Assembly: GCA_024235595.1 (NCBI GenBank)
Contig: JACKMC010000004.1
Coordinates: 248,001-312,000, forward strand
DNA from: Zoogloeaceae bacterium
GTDB taxonomy: Bacteria; Pseudomonadota; Gammaproteobacteria; Burkholderiales; Rhodocyclaceae
Direction of reading: 5' to 3'
Length of the DNA: 64,000 nucleotides
Shown here: in pieces, positions 45,978-55,651 of the stretch
Position numbering within the stretch: the first letter of the stretch is position 1
How the letters are laid out: the number at the start of each line of letters is the position of its first letter
The notes under the pieces: generated by a model
The model's input: the letters and a program-made list of their open reading frames with translations, nothing else
What the model was told of the DNA's origin: nothing
The model's database searches: none
Made by a program: the position numbers and the translations under genes

Positions 45978-46727
45978 ATGCTCAAGGACTACCCCTACGC
46001 CCTGCTGCAGTTCTACGCCACCGGCCCGTATGCCTGCTCCTACCTCGAAGGCAGGCAGGCGCGCTCGCAGGTCGCCACGCCCGGGCACCTCATCAACACG
46101 ACGGTCTATAGCGAACTCGTGCGCAACGGCTTCAGGCGCAGCGGGGTGTTCACCTACCGGCCCTATTGCGACAATTGCCGCGCCTGCATTCCCGTCCGCA
46201 TTCCGGTTTCGCGCTTCCATGCCAACCGCAGCCAGCGGCGCTGCTGGAACCGCAACGTCGCCCTCGAGGCGCGCGAGTGCGCGCTGGGCTTCCGCGAGGA
46301 TCACTACGCGCTCTACCAGCGCTACCAGGAATCCCGCCACGCGGGCGGCGGCATGGATCAGGACAGCCGCGAGCAGTACTCGCATTTTTTGCTGCAGAGC
46401 AACGTCGAAACCCGCATCGTCGAATTCCGCGACCCCACCGATGGCGACGCCCTGCGCATGATCTGCGTGCTCGACTGCCTCACCGACGGCCTCTCCAGCG
46501 TCTATACCTTCTACGATCCGGACCGGCCCAGCGAGAGCCTGGGCACCTACGGCGTGCTCTGGCAGATCGAGGCCTGCCGCCTGCTCGAGCTACCCTATCT
46601 GTACCTTGGCTACTGGATTCGCGACAGCCAGAAGATGGCCTACAAGGCACGTTTTCGACCGCTCGAAGGACGTGTCGCGGGCAACTGGCGGACTCTCTCC
46701 GACGAGGACTTCGCGCAATTGTGCTGA
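45978..46727 (+). CDS. bpt: Aspartate/glutamate leucyltransferase
   Basis: A 249-residue Bpt (bacterial ATE1-like) transferase that attaches Leu to N-terminal Asp and Glu. The N-terminal [13 protein letters not shown] region and cysteine pair [12 protein letters not shown], and the [24 protein letters not shown] end are diagnostic. An in-frame TTG at 45957, overlapping the aat stop, would add seven residues; ATG at 45978 is preferred. With aat it gives both bacterial N-degron branches in one operon. Confidence 0.93.
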   Translation: MLKDYPYALLQFYATGPYACSYLEGRQARSQVATPGHLINTTVYSELVRNGFRRSGVFTYRPYCDNCRACIPVRIPVSRFHANRSQRRCWNRNVALEARECALGFREDHYALYQRYQESRHAGGGMDQDSREQYSHFLLQSNVETRIVEFRDPTDGDALRMICVLDCLTDGLSSVYTFYDPDRPSESLGTYGVLWQIEACRLLELPYLYLGYWIRDSQKMAYKARFRPLEGRVAGNWRTLSDEDFAQLC

Positions 46728-46738
46728 GCCCAACCGCA

Positions 46739-47191
46739 ATGCCCGCGGCGCGCGCCACGCTGCTGGCGATCGCCTTCGGTCTCGGCGCAGGGGTCGCTGT
46801 GCCAGCCACCGCCGCTGACTGGCTCACCCTCTCGGGCCTTTCCTACCACTTCCAGAAGCGCCAGCACTGGCGGCAGGTAAACCCCGGCGCGGGCTTCGAG
46901 CGCGACATGGCGGACCAGGGCTATGGGCCGTGGGCGGTGTCGGCCGGCTACCTGCGCAACAGCTACGACAAGCACTCGATCTACGCCGGCGTGCGGTGGA
47001 CACCGCTGTCGGCCGGCCCGTTCCGGTTCGGCCTCTACGGCCTCGCCGCCAGCGGCTACCCGTCACCGGTGCTGCTGCTGCCGGTCGTCACCCTCGAAGG
47101 GCGAGGCGTGGGCGCGAACCTGATTGCCGTGCCCAACTTGCCGGGCTACAGCGGCTACCTGGGCCTCCAGCTGCGTTTCGCACTTCCCTGA
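46739..47191 (+). CDS. Small outer-membrane beta-barrel-like protein
   Basis: A 150-residue exported protein with signal peptide ending at ATAAD. The mature part shows alternating strands with aromatic girdle residues ([52 protein letters not shown]) and ends in the outer-membrane signature [10 protein letters not shown] with a hydrophobic penultimate region. Size suggests an eight-stranded barrel. Function unknown; distantly reminiscent of lipid A-modifying small barrels, but no catalytic motif is visible. It follows bpt by 11 bases. Confidence 0.7.
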   Translation: MPAARATLLAIAFGLGAGVAVPATAADWLTLSGLSYHFQKRQHWRQVNPGAGFERDMADQGYGPWAVSAGYLRNSYDKHSIYAGVRWTPLSAGPFRFGLYGLAASGYPSPVLLLPVVTLEGRGVGANLIAVPNLPGYSGYLGLQLRFALP

Positions 47192-47228
47192 GCGCGTCCG
47201 CCCGGGGCGTGGAGTACAATCGCGCGCC

Positions 47229-48239
47229 ATGTATCCGCTCATTCGCCCCCTGCTGTTCTCCTTCGATCCGGAGAGCAGCCACGAATTCACCATCGCCGCG
47301 CTCCACCTGGCGGGCAGGATCCTCCCGGCCGCCAGACCCGACGACTCCCACCCGGTCAAGGTGATGGGCATCGACTTTCCCAATCGCGTCGGCCTCGCCG
47401 CAGGCCTCGACAAGAACGGCGAAGCGATCGACGGGCTGGCCCGCCTCGGCTTCGGCTTCATCGAGATCGGCACCGTCACCCCCCGAGCGCAGCCCGGCAA
47501 CCCCCGGCCGCGCATGTTCCGGCTTCCCGAAGTGAAGGGCATCATCAATCGCATGGGGTTCAACAACCACGGCGTCGATGCGCTGATCGCCAACGTGCGT
47601 GCCGCCAAGTACAAGGGTGTGCTGGGGATCAACATCGGCAAGAATTTCGATACCCCGATCGAGCGCGCGGTCGACGACTACCTGTCGTGCCTCGACAAGG
47701 TGTATGCGTTTGCCAGCTACGTGGCGGTAAACATCTCCTCGCCCAACACCAAGGACCTGCGTCAATTGCAGGGCGACTCCGAACTCGACGCGCTGCTGGG
47801 GGCGGTCAAGGCGCGCCAGCAGGCGCTCGCCGAAAAGCACGGCCGCTATGTCCCGCTGGCGCTCAAGATCGCACCCGACCTCGAGGCCGAGCAGGTGCGC
47901 GCGATTGCCGACGCCCTGCGCCGTCACCACATCGACGCGGTGATCGCCACCAACACCACGACCTCGCGCGAGAAGGTCCGGGGCGTGCGCTATGCCGAGC
48001 AGCAAGGCGGTCTCTCCGGCGCGCCGGTGTACGAAGCCTCGACCGCGGTCGTCGCGCAGCTTGCCGCGGCACTGGCGGGCGAAGTGCCGATCATCGGCGT
48101 CGGCGGCATACTCGACGGGCGCCAGGCCCGCGCCAAGCTCGAAGCGGGCGCCTCGCTGGTGCAGCTATACAGCGGCCTGGTCTATCGAGGCCCCGAGCTG
48201 GTCGGCGAATCGGTGCGCAGCACCCGCGACTTCAACTGA
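47229..48239 (+). CDS. pyrD: Dihydroorotate dehydrogenase (quinone)
   Basis: A 336-residue class 2 DHODH, membrane-associated through its N-terminal helices, oxidising dihydroorotate with quinone in pyrimidine synthesis. FMN-binding and catalytic segments include [52 protein letters not shown] with the catalytic serine, and [13 protein letters not shown]. Start 47229 gives the expected length. Confidence 0.95.
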   Translation: MYPLIRPLLFSFDPESSHEFTIAALHLAGRILPAARPDDSHPVKVMGIDFPNRVGLAAGLDKNGEAIDGLARLGFGFIEIGTVTPRAQPGNPRPRMFRLPEVKGIINRMGFNNHGVDALIANVRAAKYKGVLGINIGKNFDTPIERAVDDYLSCLDKVYAFASYVAVNISSPNTKDLRQLQGDSELDALLGAVKARQQALAEKHGRYVPLALKIAPDLEAEQVRAIADALRRHHIDAVIATNTTTSREKVRGVRYAEQQGGLSGAPVYEASTAVVAQLAAALAGEVPIIGVGGILDGRQARAKLEAGASLVQLYSGLVYRGPELVGESVRSTRDFN

Positions 48240-48402
48240 CCGTGGTTGCCGCAGCGGACGATGTCAGCGCCTCCCTGCGGACCCGCGAACGTCATGCAGT
48301 TGCCCCGACGGTGTGCGCAGCCTATAAGCCCATAAACCGATCAGGGTTGGCGCACCGCGGCAATCGCGCGATAATTTCCGGTCGATCGACCGTCGGATCA
48401 AG

Positions 48403-48984
48403 ATGAGCAGTTATCTATTCGTGGTGCTGGGCGCCGTTCTGGTGAATAACGTCGTCTTCGTGCGCATTCTTGGGCTGTGCCCCTTCATGGGCGTCTCCAA
48501 GAAGCTCGAAACCGCGATCGGCATGGGCGCGGCGACGACCTTCGTGCTCACCCTGGGCAGCGGTACCAGCTTTCTCATCGATCGCTACCTGCTGGTCCCC
48601 AACGATCTGGTCTATTTGCGCACCCTGTCGTTCATCGTGGTGATCGCGGCGATCGTCCAGCTCACCGAGCTGGTGATCCAGAAGACCAGCCCGCTGCTGC
48701 ACCAGGTGCTCGGCATCTACCTGCCGCTCATTACCACCAACTGCGCGGTGCTCGGCGTGCCACTGCTCAATGTCGCGCTCAAGCACAACCTGCTCGAATC
48801 GCTGCTGTTCGGCTTTGGCAGCTCGATCGGCTTCACCATGGCGCTGATCCTCTTCGCCGGCATCCGCGAGCGGCTCGACGGCGCCGACGTGCCAGCCCCG
48901 TTTCGCGGCACCGCCATCGCCATGATCACTGCCGGCCTCATGAGTCTCGCCTTCATGGGCTTTGCCGGCCTGGACCGTTACTGA
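48403..48984 (+). CDS. rnfA: Rnf complex subunit RnfA (RsxA)
   Basis: A 193-residue six-helix membrane subunit of the Rnf ferredoxin:NAD+ oxidoreductase. The conserved [20 protein letters not shown] and [15 protein letters not shown] segments carry cysteines that bind an intramembrane iron-sulfur centre with RnfE. First gene of rnfABCDGE. In diazotrophs Rnf feeds nitrogenase; in E. coli the same complex resets SoxR. Confidence 0.95.
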   Translation: MSSYLFVVLGAVLVNNVVFVRILGLCPFMGVSKKLETAIGMGAATTFVLTLGSGTSFLIDRYLLVPNDLVYLRTLSFIVVIAAIVQLTELVIQKTSPLLHQVLGIYLPLITTNCAVLGVPLLNVALKHNLLESLLFGFGSSIGFTMALILFAGIRERLDGADVPAPFRGTAIAMITAGLMSLAFMGFAGLDRY

Positions 48985-49080
48985 GCGCGAGCCCGATGCG
49001 AATCCCCCGATGAAGCGCAAGACCCTCACCGAAAACCCCAGCCAGACTGCACGCAGCGTGCCGCGACAAGCCCCCTAGCC

Positions 49081-49632
49081 ATGCTCTCTGCCCTTCTCGT
49101 GATGACCGGCATTGCCTTGGTGCTCGGCGCGGCGCTGGGATTCGCCGCGATCCATTTCAAGGTCGAAGGCGATCCGCTGGTCGAGAAGATCGACTCGATC
49201 CTGCCGCAGACACAATGCGGACAGTGCGGTTTTCCCGGCTGCCGGCCCTACGCCGACGCGATCGCCCAGGGCGAGGCGGACATCAACCAGTGCCCGCCCG
49301 GCGGCGACGAAGGCGTGCGCAAGCTGGCCGACCTGCTTGGCCGCGAGTACAAGCCGCTCAACGAAGAACACGGTGTCGAAAAGCCGAAGTCGGTCGCCTT
49401 CATCGACGAGCAGACCTGTATCGGCTGCACCCTCTGCATCCAGGCCTGCCCGGTCGACGCCATCGTCGGCGCCGCCAAGCAGATGCATACCATCGTCGCT
49501 GCGGAATGCACCGGCTGCGAGCTGTGCCTCGCCCCCTGCCCGGTCGACTGCATCTCCATGCAACCCATCGGTGAAACGGTGGAAACCTGGAAATGGCGCT
49601 ACCCCGTGATCAAGATCAAGCAGGCCGCCTGA
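49081..49632 (+). CDS. rnfB: Rnf complex subunit RnfB (RsxB)
   Basis: A 183-residue iron-sulfur subunit. N-terminal membrane anchor ([20 protein letters not shown]), then a 4Fe-4S motif [16 protein letters not shown]...C, and two ferredoxin clusters [12 protein letters not shown] and [12 protein letters not shown]. Length is typical of proteobacterial RnfB. It follows rnfA after 96 bases, in which I see no gene. Confidence 0.95.
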   Translation: MLSALLVMTGIALVLGAALGFAAIHFKVEGDPLVEKIDSILPQTQCGQCGFPGCRPYADAIAQGEADINQCPPGGDEGVRKLADLLGREYKPLNEEHGVEKPKSVAFIDEQTCIGCTLCIQACPVDAIVGAAKQMHTIVAAECTGCELCLAPCPVDCISMQPIGETVETWKWRYPVIKIKQAA

Positions 49633-49635
49633 GCA

Positions 49636-51306
49636 ATGCTGCGCAAACTCTTCAAGTTCCACGGCGGAGTCAAGCCCGAGACCCACAAGGACAGCTCGAC
49701 CACCCAAGCCATCGCCAAGGCCCCGCTGCCCGCGCTGCTCAAGGTACCGCTGCATCAAAGCATCGGCGGCACGCCCCGTCCGCTGGTCAGGGCCGGCGAA
49801 AAAGTCCTCAAGGGCCAGCGCATCGGCGGCGCCGACGGCAATGTCTCGTCGGCAGTGCACGCGCCGACATCCGGTACCGTGATCGCCGTCGAGCCGGTCC
49901 TGATGGCACACGCCTCGGGCCTTTCGACGCTGTCGGTGATGATCGAGCCCGATGGCGAGGATCGCTGGATCGAGCGCCACCCCATCGACCTGCGCGCCAC
50001 GCCTGCCGACGAAATCCGCGACTACCTGCGCGACCAGGGCGTGGTCGGCCTTGGCGGTGCCGTATTTCCAAGCCATCTCAAGCTCAAGACCAGTCGCACC
50101 AAGCCCACGCGCACCCTGATCATCAACGGCGCCGAGTGCGAGCCCTTCATCACCTGCGACGACATGCTGATGCGCGAGCGCGCTCCCCAGATCGTCAGCG
50201 GCATGCTGATCATGCAGCACATCCTGGGTGCCGAAGAGGTGCTGGTCGGCATCGAGGACAACAAGCCCGCCGCGGTCGAGTCGATGAAGGCGGCGGTTGC
50301 GGCCGCCGGCGTCGAAGGCTGCAGCGTGGTCGCGATTCCCACGCGCTACCCTGCAGGCGGCGCCAAGCAGCTCATCCGCGTGCTCACCGGCATCGAAGTG
50401 CCGCATGGCGCGCGCTCCACCGACTACGGCGTGCAGTGCTTCAACGTCGGCACCGCGTACGCGATCCACGAGGCGCTCGATCTCGACCAGCCGCTGATCT
50501 CCAGGATCGTCACGGTGGCGGGCAACGTCGGCCAGCCTCGCAACTACGAAGTGCTCATCGGTACGCCGATGAACGAACTGGCCGCCCACGCCGGCGAGCA
50601 AGCGGGCACCGACGCCTACATCATGGGCGGCCCGATGATGGGCTTCCGCATGCCGGCCTTCGACGTGCCGGTGGTCAAGGCCACCAACTGCGTGCTGGTG
50701 TCTTCGCCCAGCCTGTTCCCGCCAGCGCCGCCCGAGATGAACTGCATCCGCTGTGGCGAATGCGCAAAGGCCTGCCCGGCCGATCTGCAGCCTTTCGAGC
50801 TCTACTGGTTCTCGCGCGCCAGGAATTTCGGCAAGGCCCAGGAATACCACCTCTTCGACTGCATCGAATGCGGCTGCTGCTCCTACGTGTGCCCCTCGCA
50901 CATCCGCCTGGTCGATTACTACCGCTTCGCCAAGAGCGAGATCTGGGCACGCGAGCGCGACAAGGAGGCCGCCGACGCTGCCCGCGAGCGCTTCGATTTT
51001 CGCAACCTCCGCCAGGAGCGCGAGAAGCAGGAGAAGGCCGCGCGCCTCGCCGCGAAGGCTGCGGAAACCCGTGCCAAGCTGGCGAGCGATAGCGGCGGCG
51101 AGGCCAGTCAGGAAGCCGGCGAAGCGCCCACGGCCGCCGAGCAGGCCAAGAAGGCCCTGATCGCCGCAGCGCTGAAAAAAGCCAAGCAGCAAAAGGAAGG
51201 CGCCCCGGTGCCGCCCCGCAACACCGAGAACCTGTCGCCCGACACGCTCGCGGAGATCGACGCCGTCGAGGCGCGCCGGGCCGCCGCACGGCAGGAAACC
51301 GAATGA
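49636..51306 (+). CDS. rnfC: Rnf complex subunit RnfC (RsxC)
   Basis: A 556-residue peripheral subunit that docks NADH. The flavin/nucleotide domain has VGLGGAVFPSHLKL and INGAECEPFITCDD; two 4Fe-4S motifs are CIRCGECAKACPADL and CIECGCCSYVCPSHI. A C-terminal tail from about residue 445 is Lys-, Ala- and Glu-rich and coiled-coil-like, shorter than in E. coli RsxC (740 residues). Three bases separate it from rnfB. Confidence 0.95.
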   Translation: MLRKLFKFHGGVKPETHKDSSTTQAIAKAPLPALLKVPLHQSIGGTPRPLVRAGEKVLKGQRIGGADGNVSSAVHAPTSGTVIAVEPVLMAHASGLSTLSVMIEPDGEDRWIERHPIDLRATPADEIRDYLRDQGVVGLGGAVFPSHLKLKTSRTKPTRTLIINGAECEPFITCDDMLMRERAPQIVSGMLIMQHILGAEEVLVGIEDNKPAAVESMKAAVAAAGVEGCSVVAIPTRYPAGGAKQLIRVLTGIEVPHGARSTDYGVQCFNVGTAYAIHEALDLDQPLISRIVTVAGNVGQPRNYEVLIGTPMNELAAHAGEQAGTDAYIMGGPMMGFRMPAFDVPVVKATNCVLVSSPSLFPPAPPEMNCIRCGECAKACPADLQPFELYWFSRARNFGKAQEYHLFDCIECGCCSYVCPSHIRLVDYYRFAKSEIWARERDKEAADAARERFDFRNLRQEREKQEKAARLAAKAAETRAKLASDSGGEASQEAGEAPTAAEQAKKALIAAALKKAKQQKEGAPVPPRNTENLSPDTLAEIDAVEARRAAARQETE

Positions 51307-51343
51307 GCACGGCCACGATCGGATCGCTCGCCCCCACGACCCA

Positions 51344-52348
51344 ATGAACACGTCCCCCTATCTTCGCAAGACCACCGCGGTGAACAGCGTCATGCTGCGG
51401 GTGCTGATCGCGCTGCTGCCCGCAATCGGCGCCTACGTATGGCAATTCGGCGCGGCCATCCTGGTGCAACTCGCCATTGCCACGGCCACCGCGCTGATCG
51501 CGGAAGCGGCCATGCTGGCGCTGCGCGGCAAGCCTGCAACGCTCTATCTCACCGATCTGTCGGCGGTGGTCACGGCCTGGCTGATCGCCCTCACCTTTTC
51601 GCCGATCTCCCCCTGGTGGCTGACCGCGGTGGCGACGCTCACCGCGATCGTGATCGCCAAGCACCTTTACGGCGGCCTGGGGCAGAACCCCTTCAACCCC
51701 GCGATGGTCGCCTTCTGCACCATGATCGTGGCGTTTCCGGCGCTGATGTCGCAATGGCCGGGGGCGGGACAGCTCGACTTCCACACCCAGCTCGAGCTCA
51801 TCATGGGCGGTGCCCGTCAGCTCGACGCCATCACCGCAGCCACCCCGCTGGACGCGCTGCGCACCGGACTTCGCGAGGGTGGCGCCAACGTCACCGTCCC
51901 GCAGCTCATGGAGGGCTCGGCCTTCGGCATTCTCGGCGGGGCCGGCTGGGAATGGATCGCCCTCGCCTATCTCGTCGGCGGCCTGTTCCTCCTGCAGCAG
52001 CGCATCATCACCTGGCACATGCCGGCCGCCTTCCTGCTGGCGCTCGCGGCCTGCGCGCTGCTGATGTGGGGCATGCGGCCCGACCGCTTCGCTTCGCCGC
52101 TGTTCCATATCGCCAGTGGCGGGAGCATGCTGGCCGCCTTCTTCATCGTCACCGACCCGGTCTCGGGCGCCACCACGCCCAAGGGCAAGCTCATCTTCGC
52201 CGCCGGCATCGGTGCCCTGACCTTCGTGATCCGCAGCTTCGGCGCCTACCCGGACGGAATCGCCTTCGCGGTATTGCTGCTGAACATCTGCGTCCCGCTG
52301 ATCGACATGCAGACCCAGCCGGCGGTATTCGGCCACAAGCAGGACTGA
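51344..52348 (+). CDS. rnfD: Rnf complex subunit RnfD (RsxD)
   Basis: A 334-residue membrane subunit with about nine helices and a covalently bound FMN. The flavinylation threonine lies in TDPVSGATTPKGKL. Early conserved part is YLRKTTAVNSVMLRVLIALLPA. Forms the ion-translocating core with RnfA, RnfE and RnfG. Confidence 0.95.
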   Translation: MNTSPYLRKTTAVNSVMLRVLIALLPAIGAYVWQFGAAILVQLAIATATALIAEAAMLALRGKPATLYLTDLSAVVTAWLIALTFSPISPWWLTAVATLTAIVIAKHLYGGLGQNPFNPAMVAFCTMIVAFPALMSQWPGAGQLDFHTQLELIMGGARQLDAITAATPLDALRTGLREGGANVTVPQLMEGSAFGILGGAGWEWIALAYLVGGLFLLQQRIITWHMPAAFLLALAACALLMWGMRPDRFASPLFHIASGGSMLAAFFIVTDPVSGATTPKGKLIFAAGIGALTFVIRSFGAYPDGIAFAVLLLNICVPLIDMQTQPAVFGHKQD

Positions 52349-52354
52349 GCAGCC

Positions 52355-53011
52355 ATGAGCGCCGAACACACTGCCGCCCGCACCGCACTGCAAAGCGCAG
52401 GCACGATGATGATCTTCGCGCTGGTGTTCACCGCCGTGATGGGCATGACCTACAGCGCAACCCGGCCGATCATCGCCGCCTCGGTCGAAGCCGAAAAGAT
52501 GAAGCTGGTGAGCGAAGTCCTGCCTGCCGAGCGCTACGACAACGCCTTGCTGGACGACGTTTTCGTGGTCGGCGCCACCCCGCAGCTCGGCCTCGACGAG
52601 GATGGTGGCAGGGTCTACCGGGCTCGCCTCGGCGGCCGCCCCGCGGCGATGGTGATCGAAGCCCAGGCACCGGATGGCTACGCGGGCACCATCAAGCTGC
52701 TGGTCGCGATCGACACGGACAACCGCATCACCGGCGTGCGCGTCACCAACCACCGCGAAACGCCCGGCCTCGGCGACTACATCGATCCGCGCAAGGACCG
52801 CAACAAGAGCAACCCGTGGATCGACCAGTTCGGCTCGAGGCCGCTTTCCGCGGCCCAGCTCAAGGTCCGCAAGGACGGCGGCGAGATCGACTATCGCGTC
52901 GGCGCGACGATCAGCGCGCGTGCGGTCACCGCTGCCGTCGCAAAGGTAGGGCAATGGGCCGAAGCCAATCGCGACAAGGTCTTCGCCAGCGAAAACGGAG
53001 AAGGAAAATGA
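52355..53011 (+). CDS. rnfG: Rnf complex subunit RnfG (RsxG)
   Basis: A 218-residue subunit with one N-terminal membrane helix and a periplasmic FMN domain. Conserved VTNHRETPGLGDYID and the flavinylation region YRVGATISARAV near the C-terminus are present. In most homologues the residue before GAT is Ser or Thr; here it is Val, while the acceptor Thr is kept. Overlaps rnfE by ATGA. Confidence 0.94.
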   Translation: MSAEHTAARTALQSAGTMMIFALVFTAVMGMTYSATRPIIAASVEAEKMKLVSEVLPAERYDNALLDDVFVVGATPQLGLDEDGGRVYRARLGGRPAAMVIEAQAPDGYAGTIKLLVAIDTDNRITGVRVTNHRETPGLGDYIDPRKDRNKSNPWIDQFGSRPLSAAQLKVRKDGGEIDYRVGATISARAVTAAVAKVGQWAEANRDKVFASENGEGK

Positions 53012-53730
53012 GCGATCCGAACGTTGCCGCCAGCGACGATGCGCATATCTACCGCGACATCGCCTGGAACGGAATCTGGAAGCAGAACCCTGGCCTGGTG
53101 CAGTTGCTGGGCCTGTGCCCCATCCTCGCGATCAGCACCAACACCGTGAACGCCGTCAGTCTCGGACTCGCAACCGTGCTGGTGATGGCGCTTGCCAACC
53201 TCGGCGTGGCGGCGCTGCGCAATTTCATCCCCTACGAGATCCGCATCCCGGTCTTCATCCTCATCATCGCCGCGCTGGTGACGGTCGTCGATCTTGCCTT
53301 CAATGCCTGGCTGCACAGCCTCTACCTCGTGCTTGGCATCTTCATCCCGCTCATCGTCACCAACTGCATCGTGCTCGCCCGCGTCGAGGCCTTCGCCGCC
53401 AAGAACGACCTGCGCCACTCGATCGCCGATGGCATCGCCCAGGGCATCGGCCTGGTGGCCGTGCTCGCGGTGCTTGGCGCGGTGCGCGAGATCATCGGCA
53501 ACGGCACCTTGCTCGGCGGCATCGACATGATCATCGAAGGCGCCAAGCCCTTGCAGCTCTTCGGCGAGCACTACCCCGGCTTCCTGGTGGCGATCCTGCC
53601 GCCGGGCGCGTTCTTCGCGCTGGGCTGCCTGATCGCGCTGCGCAACTGGATCGACGCCCGCGCCGCGGCCCGCAGGCCGCACCTGCCGCCGCCGGTGGCC
53701 GTGCCGCAGACCGGCGGCAGTGCGGCCTGA
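53008..53730 (+). CDS. rnfE: Rnf complex subunit RnfE (RsxE)
   Basis: A 240-residue six-helix subunit paralogous to RnfA. NPGLVQLLGLCPILAISTN and LIVTNCIVLARVEAFA carry the conserved cysteines. The purine-rich AAGGAAA before the ATG is inside rnfG. It is followed 20 bases later by nth, as in the E. coli rsxABCDGE-nth operon. Confidence 0.95.
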   Translation: MSDPNVAASDDAHIYRDIAWNGIWKQNPGLVQLLGLCPILAISTNTVNAVSLGLATVLVMALANLGVAALRNFIPYEIRIPVFILIIAALVTVVDLAFNAWLHSLYLVLGIFIPLIVTNCIVLARVEAFAAKNDLRHSIADGIAQGIGLVAVLAVLGAVREIIGNGTLLGGIDMIIEGAKPLQLFGEHYPGFLVAILPPGAFFALGCLIALRNWIDARAAARRPHLPPPVAVPQTGGSAA

Positions 53731-53750
53731 GCGCGGAGCAATCCGGATTG

Positions 53751-54383
53751 ATGAAGCGCGAGCAGATCGAGACCTTCTTTCGGCGCCTCGCCGAAGCCAA
53801 CCCGAACCCCACCACCGAACTCGAATACGGCTCGCCATTCCAGTTGCTGGTTGCCGTGGTGCTGTCGGCACAGGCCACCGACAAGGGGGTCAATATCGCC
53901 ACCCGCCGGCTGTTTGCGCTCGCCCCGACCCCGGAGGCCATGGCCACGCTCGGCGAACAGGGCATCGCCGAGCAGATCAAGAGCATCGGCCTTTACCGCA
54001 ACAAGGCCAAGAACACCGCGGCGCTGTCCCGCCAGTTGCTGGAGCGTCACGGCGGCGAGGTACCGCGTAGCCGCGAAGCGCTCGAAGCGCTGCCCGGAGT
54101 CGGCCGCAAGACCGCCAACGTGGTCCTCAACACCTTGTTCGGCGAACCCGCGATCGCGGTCGACACCCACATCTTCAGGGTCGCCAACCGCACCGGCCTC
54201 GCGCCCGGCAAGGACGTGCTCGAAGTCGAGCATCGACTCAACCGGCGCGTCCCGAAGGCCTACCGGGTCAACGCCCACCACTGGCTGATCCTGCTGGGCC
54301 GCTACGTTTGCAAGGCCCGCAAACCCGAGTGCGGTGTCTGCATCGTGCGCGACCTGTGCGATTTCCGCGACAAGACCGACTGA
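53751..54383 (+). CDS. nth: Endonuclease III
   Basis: A 210-residue DNA glycosylase/AP lyase for oxidised pyrimidines. The helix-hairpin-helix LPGVGRKTANVVLNT contains the catalytic lysine, the aspartate is in VDTHIFRVANR, and the 4Fe-4S cluster is C-x6-C-x2-C-x5-C in the C-terminal CKARKPECGVCIVRDLC. Last conserved gene of the rnf operon. Confidence 0.96.
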   Translation: MKREQIETFFRRLAEANPNPTTELEYGSPFQLLVAVVLSAQATDKGVNIATRRLFALAPTPEAMATLGEQGIAEQIKSIGLYRNKAKNTAALSRQLLERHGGEVPRSREALEALPGVGRKTANVVLNTLFGEPAIAVDTHIFRVANRTGLAPGKDVLEVEHRLNRRVPKAYRVNAHHWLILLGRYVCKARKPECGVCIVRDLCDFRDKTD

Positions 54384-54428
54384 CCCAACCGCGGCCCGCA
54401 AGCGCGCCTCGCCGCAGAGACCCAGACA

Positions 54429-54854
54429 ATGTTCGACCCCAGCAGAGAGCAGGCACGGCAATTCTTCATCGAGACCTGGCGCAAACACCGCGCCCAGGAA
54501 GTGCTCACGCCACTCGAGCACATCACCGCCGACCTGCTCCTCGAGCACCCCGAATACCACCCCCTGCTGGAAGACCCGGACGCAGTCGGCCGCGACTTCG
54601 CCCCCGAAGACGGCCAGATCAACCCCTTCCTGCACCTGTCGCTGCACCTGGCCATCGAAGAACAGCTCTCGATCGACCAGCCCCCCGGCATCCGCCCCGC
54701 CTTCGCCACCCTGCAACTACGCCTCGGCGACCGCCACCAGGCAATGCACCAGGTGCTCGAATGCCTTGGTGAAACGATCTGGGAGGCGCAGCGCAGCGGC
54801 ACGCCGCTGGATGGCGCCGCCTATCTGGAACGAATCAGGAAGCGGGCCCGCTGA
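54429..54854 (+). CDS. DUF1841 family protein
   Basis: A 141-residue soluble protein of the DUF1841 family. The family-typical opening FDPSREQARQFFIETWRKHR and NPFLHLSLHLAIEEQLSIDQPPGI are present, with HRAQEVL and a C-terminal helix. Function unknown. It closes the conserved rnf-nth stretch; the accessory segment begins directly after it. Confidence 0.88.
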   Translation: MFDPSREQARQFFIETWRKHRAQEVLTPLEHITADLLLEHPEYHPLLEDPDAVGRDFAPEDGQINPFLHLSLHLAIEEQLSIDQPPGIRPAFATLQLRLGDRHQAMHQVLECLGETIWEAQRSGTPLDGAAYLERIRKRAR

Positions 54855-55056
54855 GGGCAAAACCTCGTTCGCTGCAGCGCAGCCCAAGCTTGTCGAAGAC
54901 GCCTTCGCTAGCGGAACCAGCACTGGCCGCGCGCCGACGCCATCAAGTTCCAGGCGGGCAGCCTGGCTGTCGGACATCAATGCAACACCCACCGGGATTG
55001 CAATCGATGCACGCGGCGGCTCGTCGAATCCAATCGCGGCGGCGTCGTCGCGCGGG

Positions 55057-55310
55057 CCGATCGTGATCATTCAGGTCCTCGTAGCCTTGAACCACGCCAG
55101 ACACGCGCTGGCGCAGCAACTGCGCCAAGCTGTGCACGATACGAATCGGATCGCGCTCATCGGGCAGCACCGCCGCGACCTGTTCGAGCAGCCCCAGTTG
55201 CTTGTCGGCGCGGTACGCCAATAACAGACCGGCATCCGCGGTGGACGTCACCGCGGTCAAATCCCGCCTCGATCCGGCGCCGACCCACACGCCTAAACAA
55301 ATCGTTTCGA
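55057..55310 (-). pseudogene. IS1380-type transposase N-terminal remnant
   Basis: Reading the minus strand, RRIEAGFDRGDV in one frame continues after a frameshift near 55250 as TSTADAGLLLAYRADKQLGLL and ends with LLRQRVSGVVQGYEDLNDHD. This matches the N-terminal region of IS1380-family transposases, where LRQRVxGLxxGYEDLNDHD is conserved. After DHD the similarity is lost. The catalytic core and the terminal inverted repeats are missing, so this is a decayed insertion. Confidence 0.7.
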
Positions 55311-55362
55311 ACGGTACAATCTGGCAGCGGTGGGGCGTCCGCAGAATTCCCAATCCAATTTG

Positions 55363-55590
55363 TCCCGCTATCGGCAGCGGGCGGCGTTGTTGAGAGCCAC
55401 GGCAAGCGATTACGGCCGTGCGCTGGCTATCGCACAGCAAAACTACCGCAGCGGGGCTATCACGCTTCTGGATCTGCTGGAGACGGATCGCAACACCAGC
55501 TCGGCGAGGATTTCAGCGGCTTCTGCCGTGAATGAGGTAGCGCAGACGGGGGCAACATTGAAGATCGCCACAGGAGCGGGTTTCGCCGCG
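55363..55590 (+). pseudogene. Outer-membrane efflux protein (TolC/NodT-like) C-terminal remnant
   Basis: A fragment of about 75 codons reading YRQRAALLRATASDYGRALA, then AIAQQNYRSGAITLLDLLET and VNEVAQTGATLKIATGAG. The pattern QQNYRSGAITLLDLLETDR is that of the last helical hairpin of RND-type outer-membrane factors. No start and no upstream domain remain, and the frame runs on into unrelated sequence. It lies back-to-back with the transposase remnant, which suggests that the efflux gene was destroyed by the insertion or a later deletion. Confidence 0.65.
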
Positions 55591-55651
55591 ACACGGCCGT
55601 CGAGCCATTGTCTGGAAACTGAACCTAGATGGTGGGAGGCCTTTAAAACCG

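Noticed and set aside
49075..51351. A 758-codon minus-strand frame opposite rnfB and rnfC
   Set aside because: Both Rnf subunits are complete with iron-sulfur motifs; the antisense product is compositionally biased with no motif.
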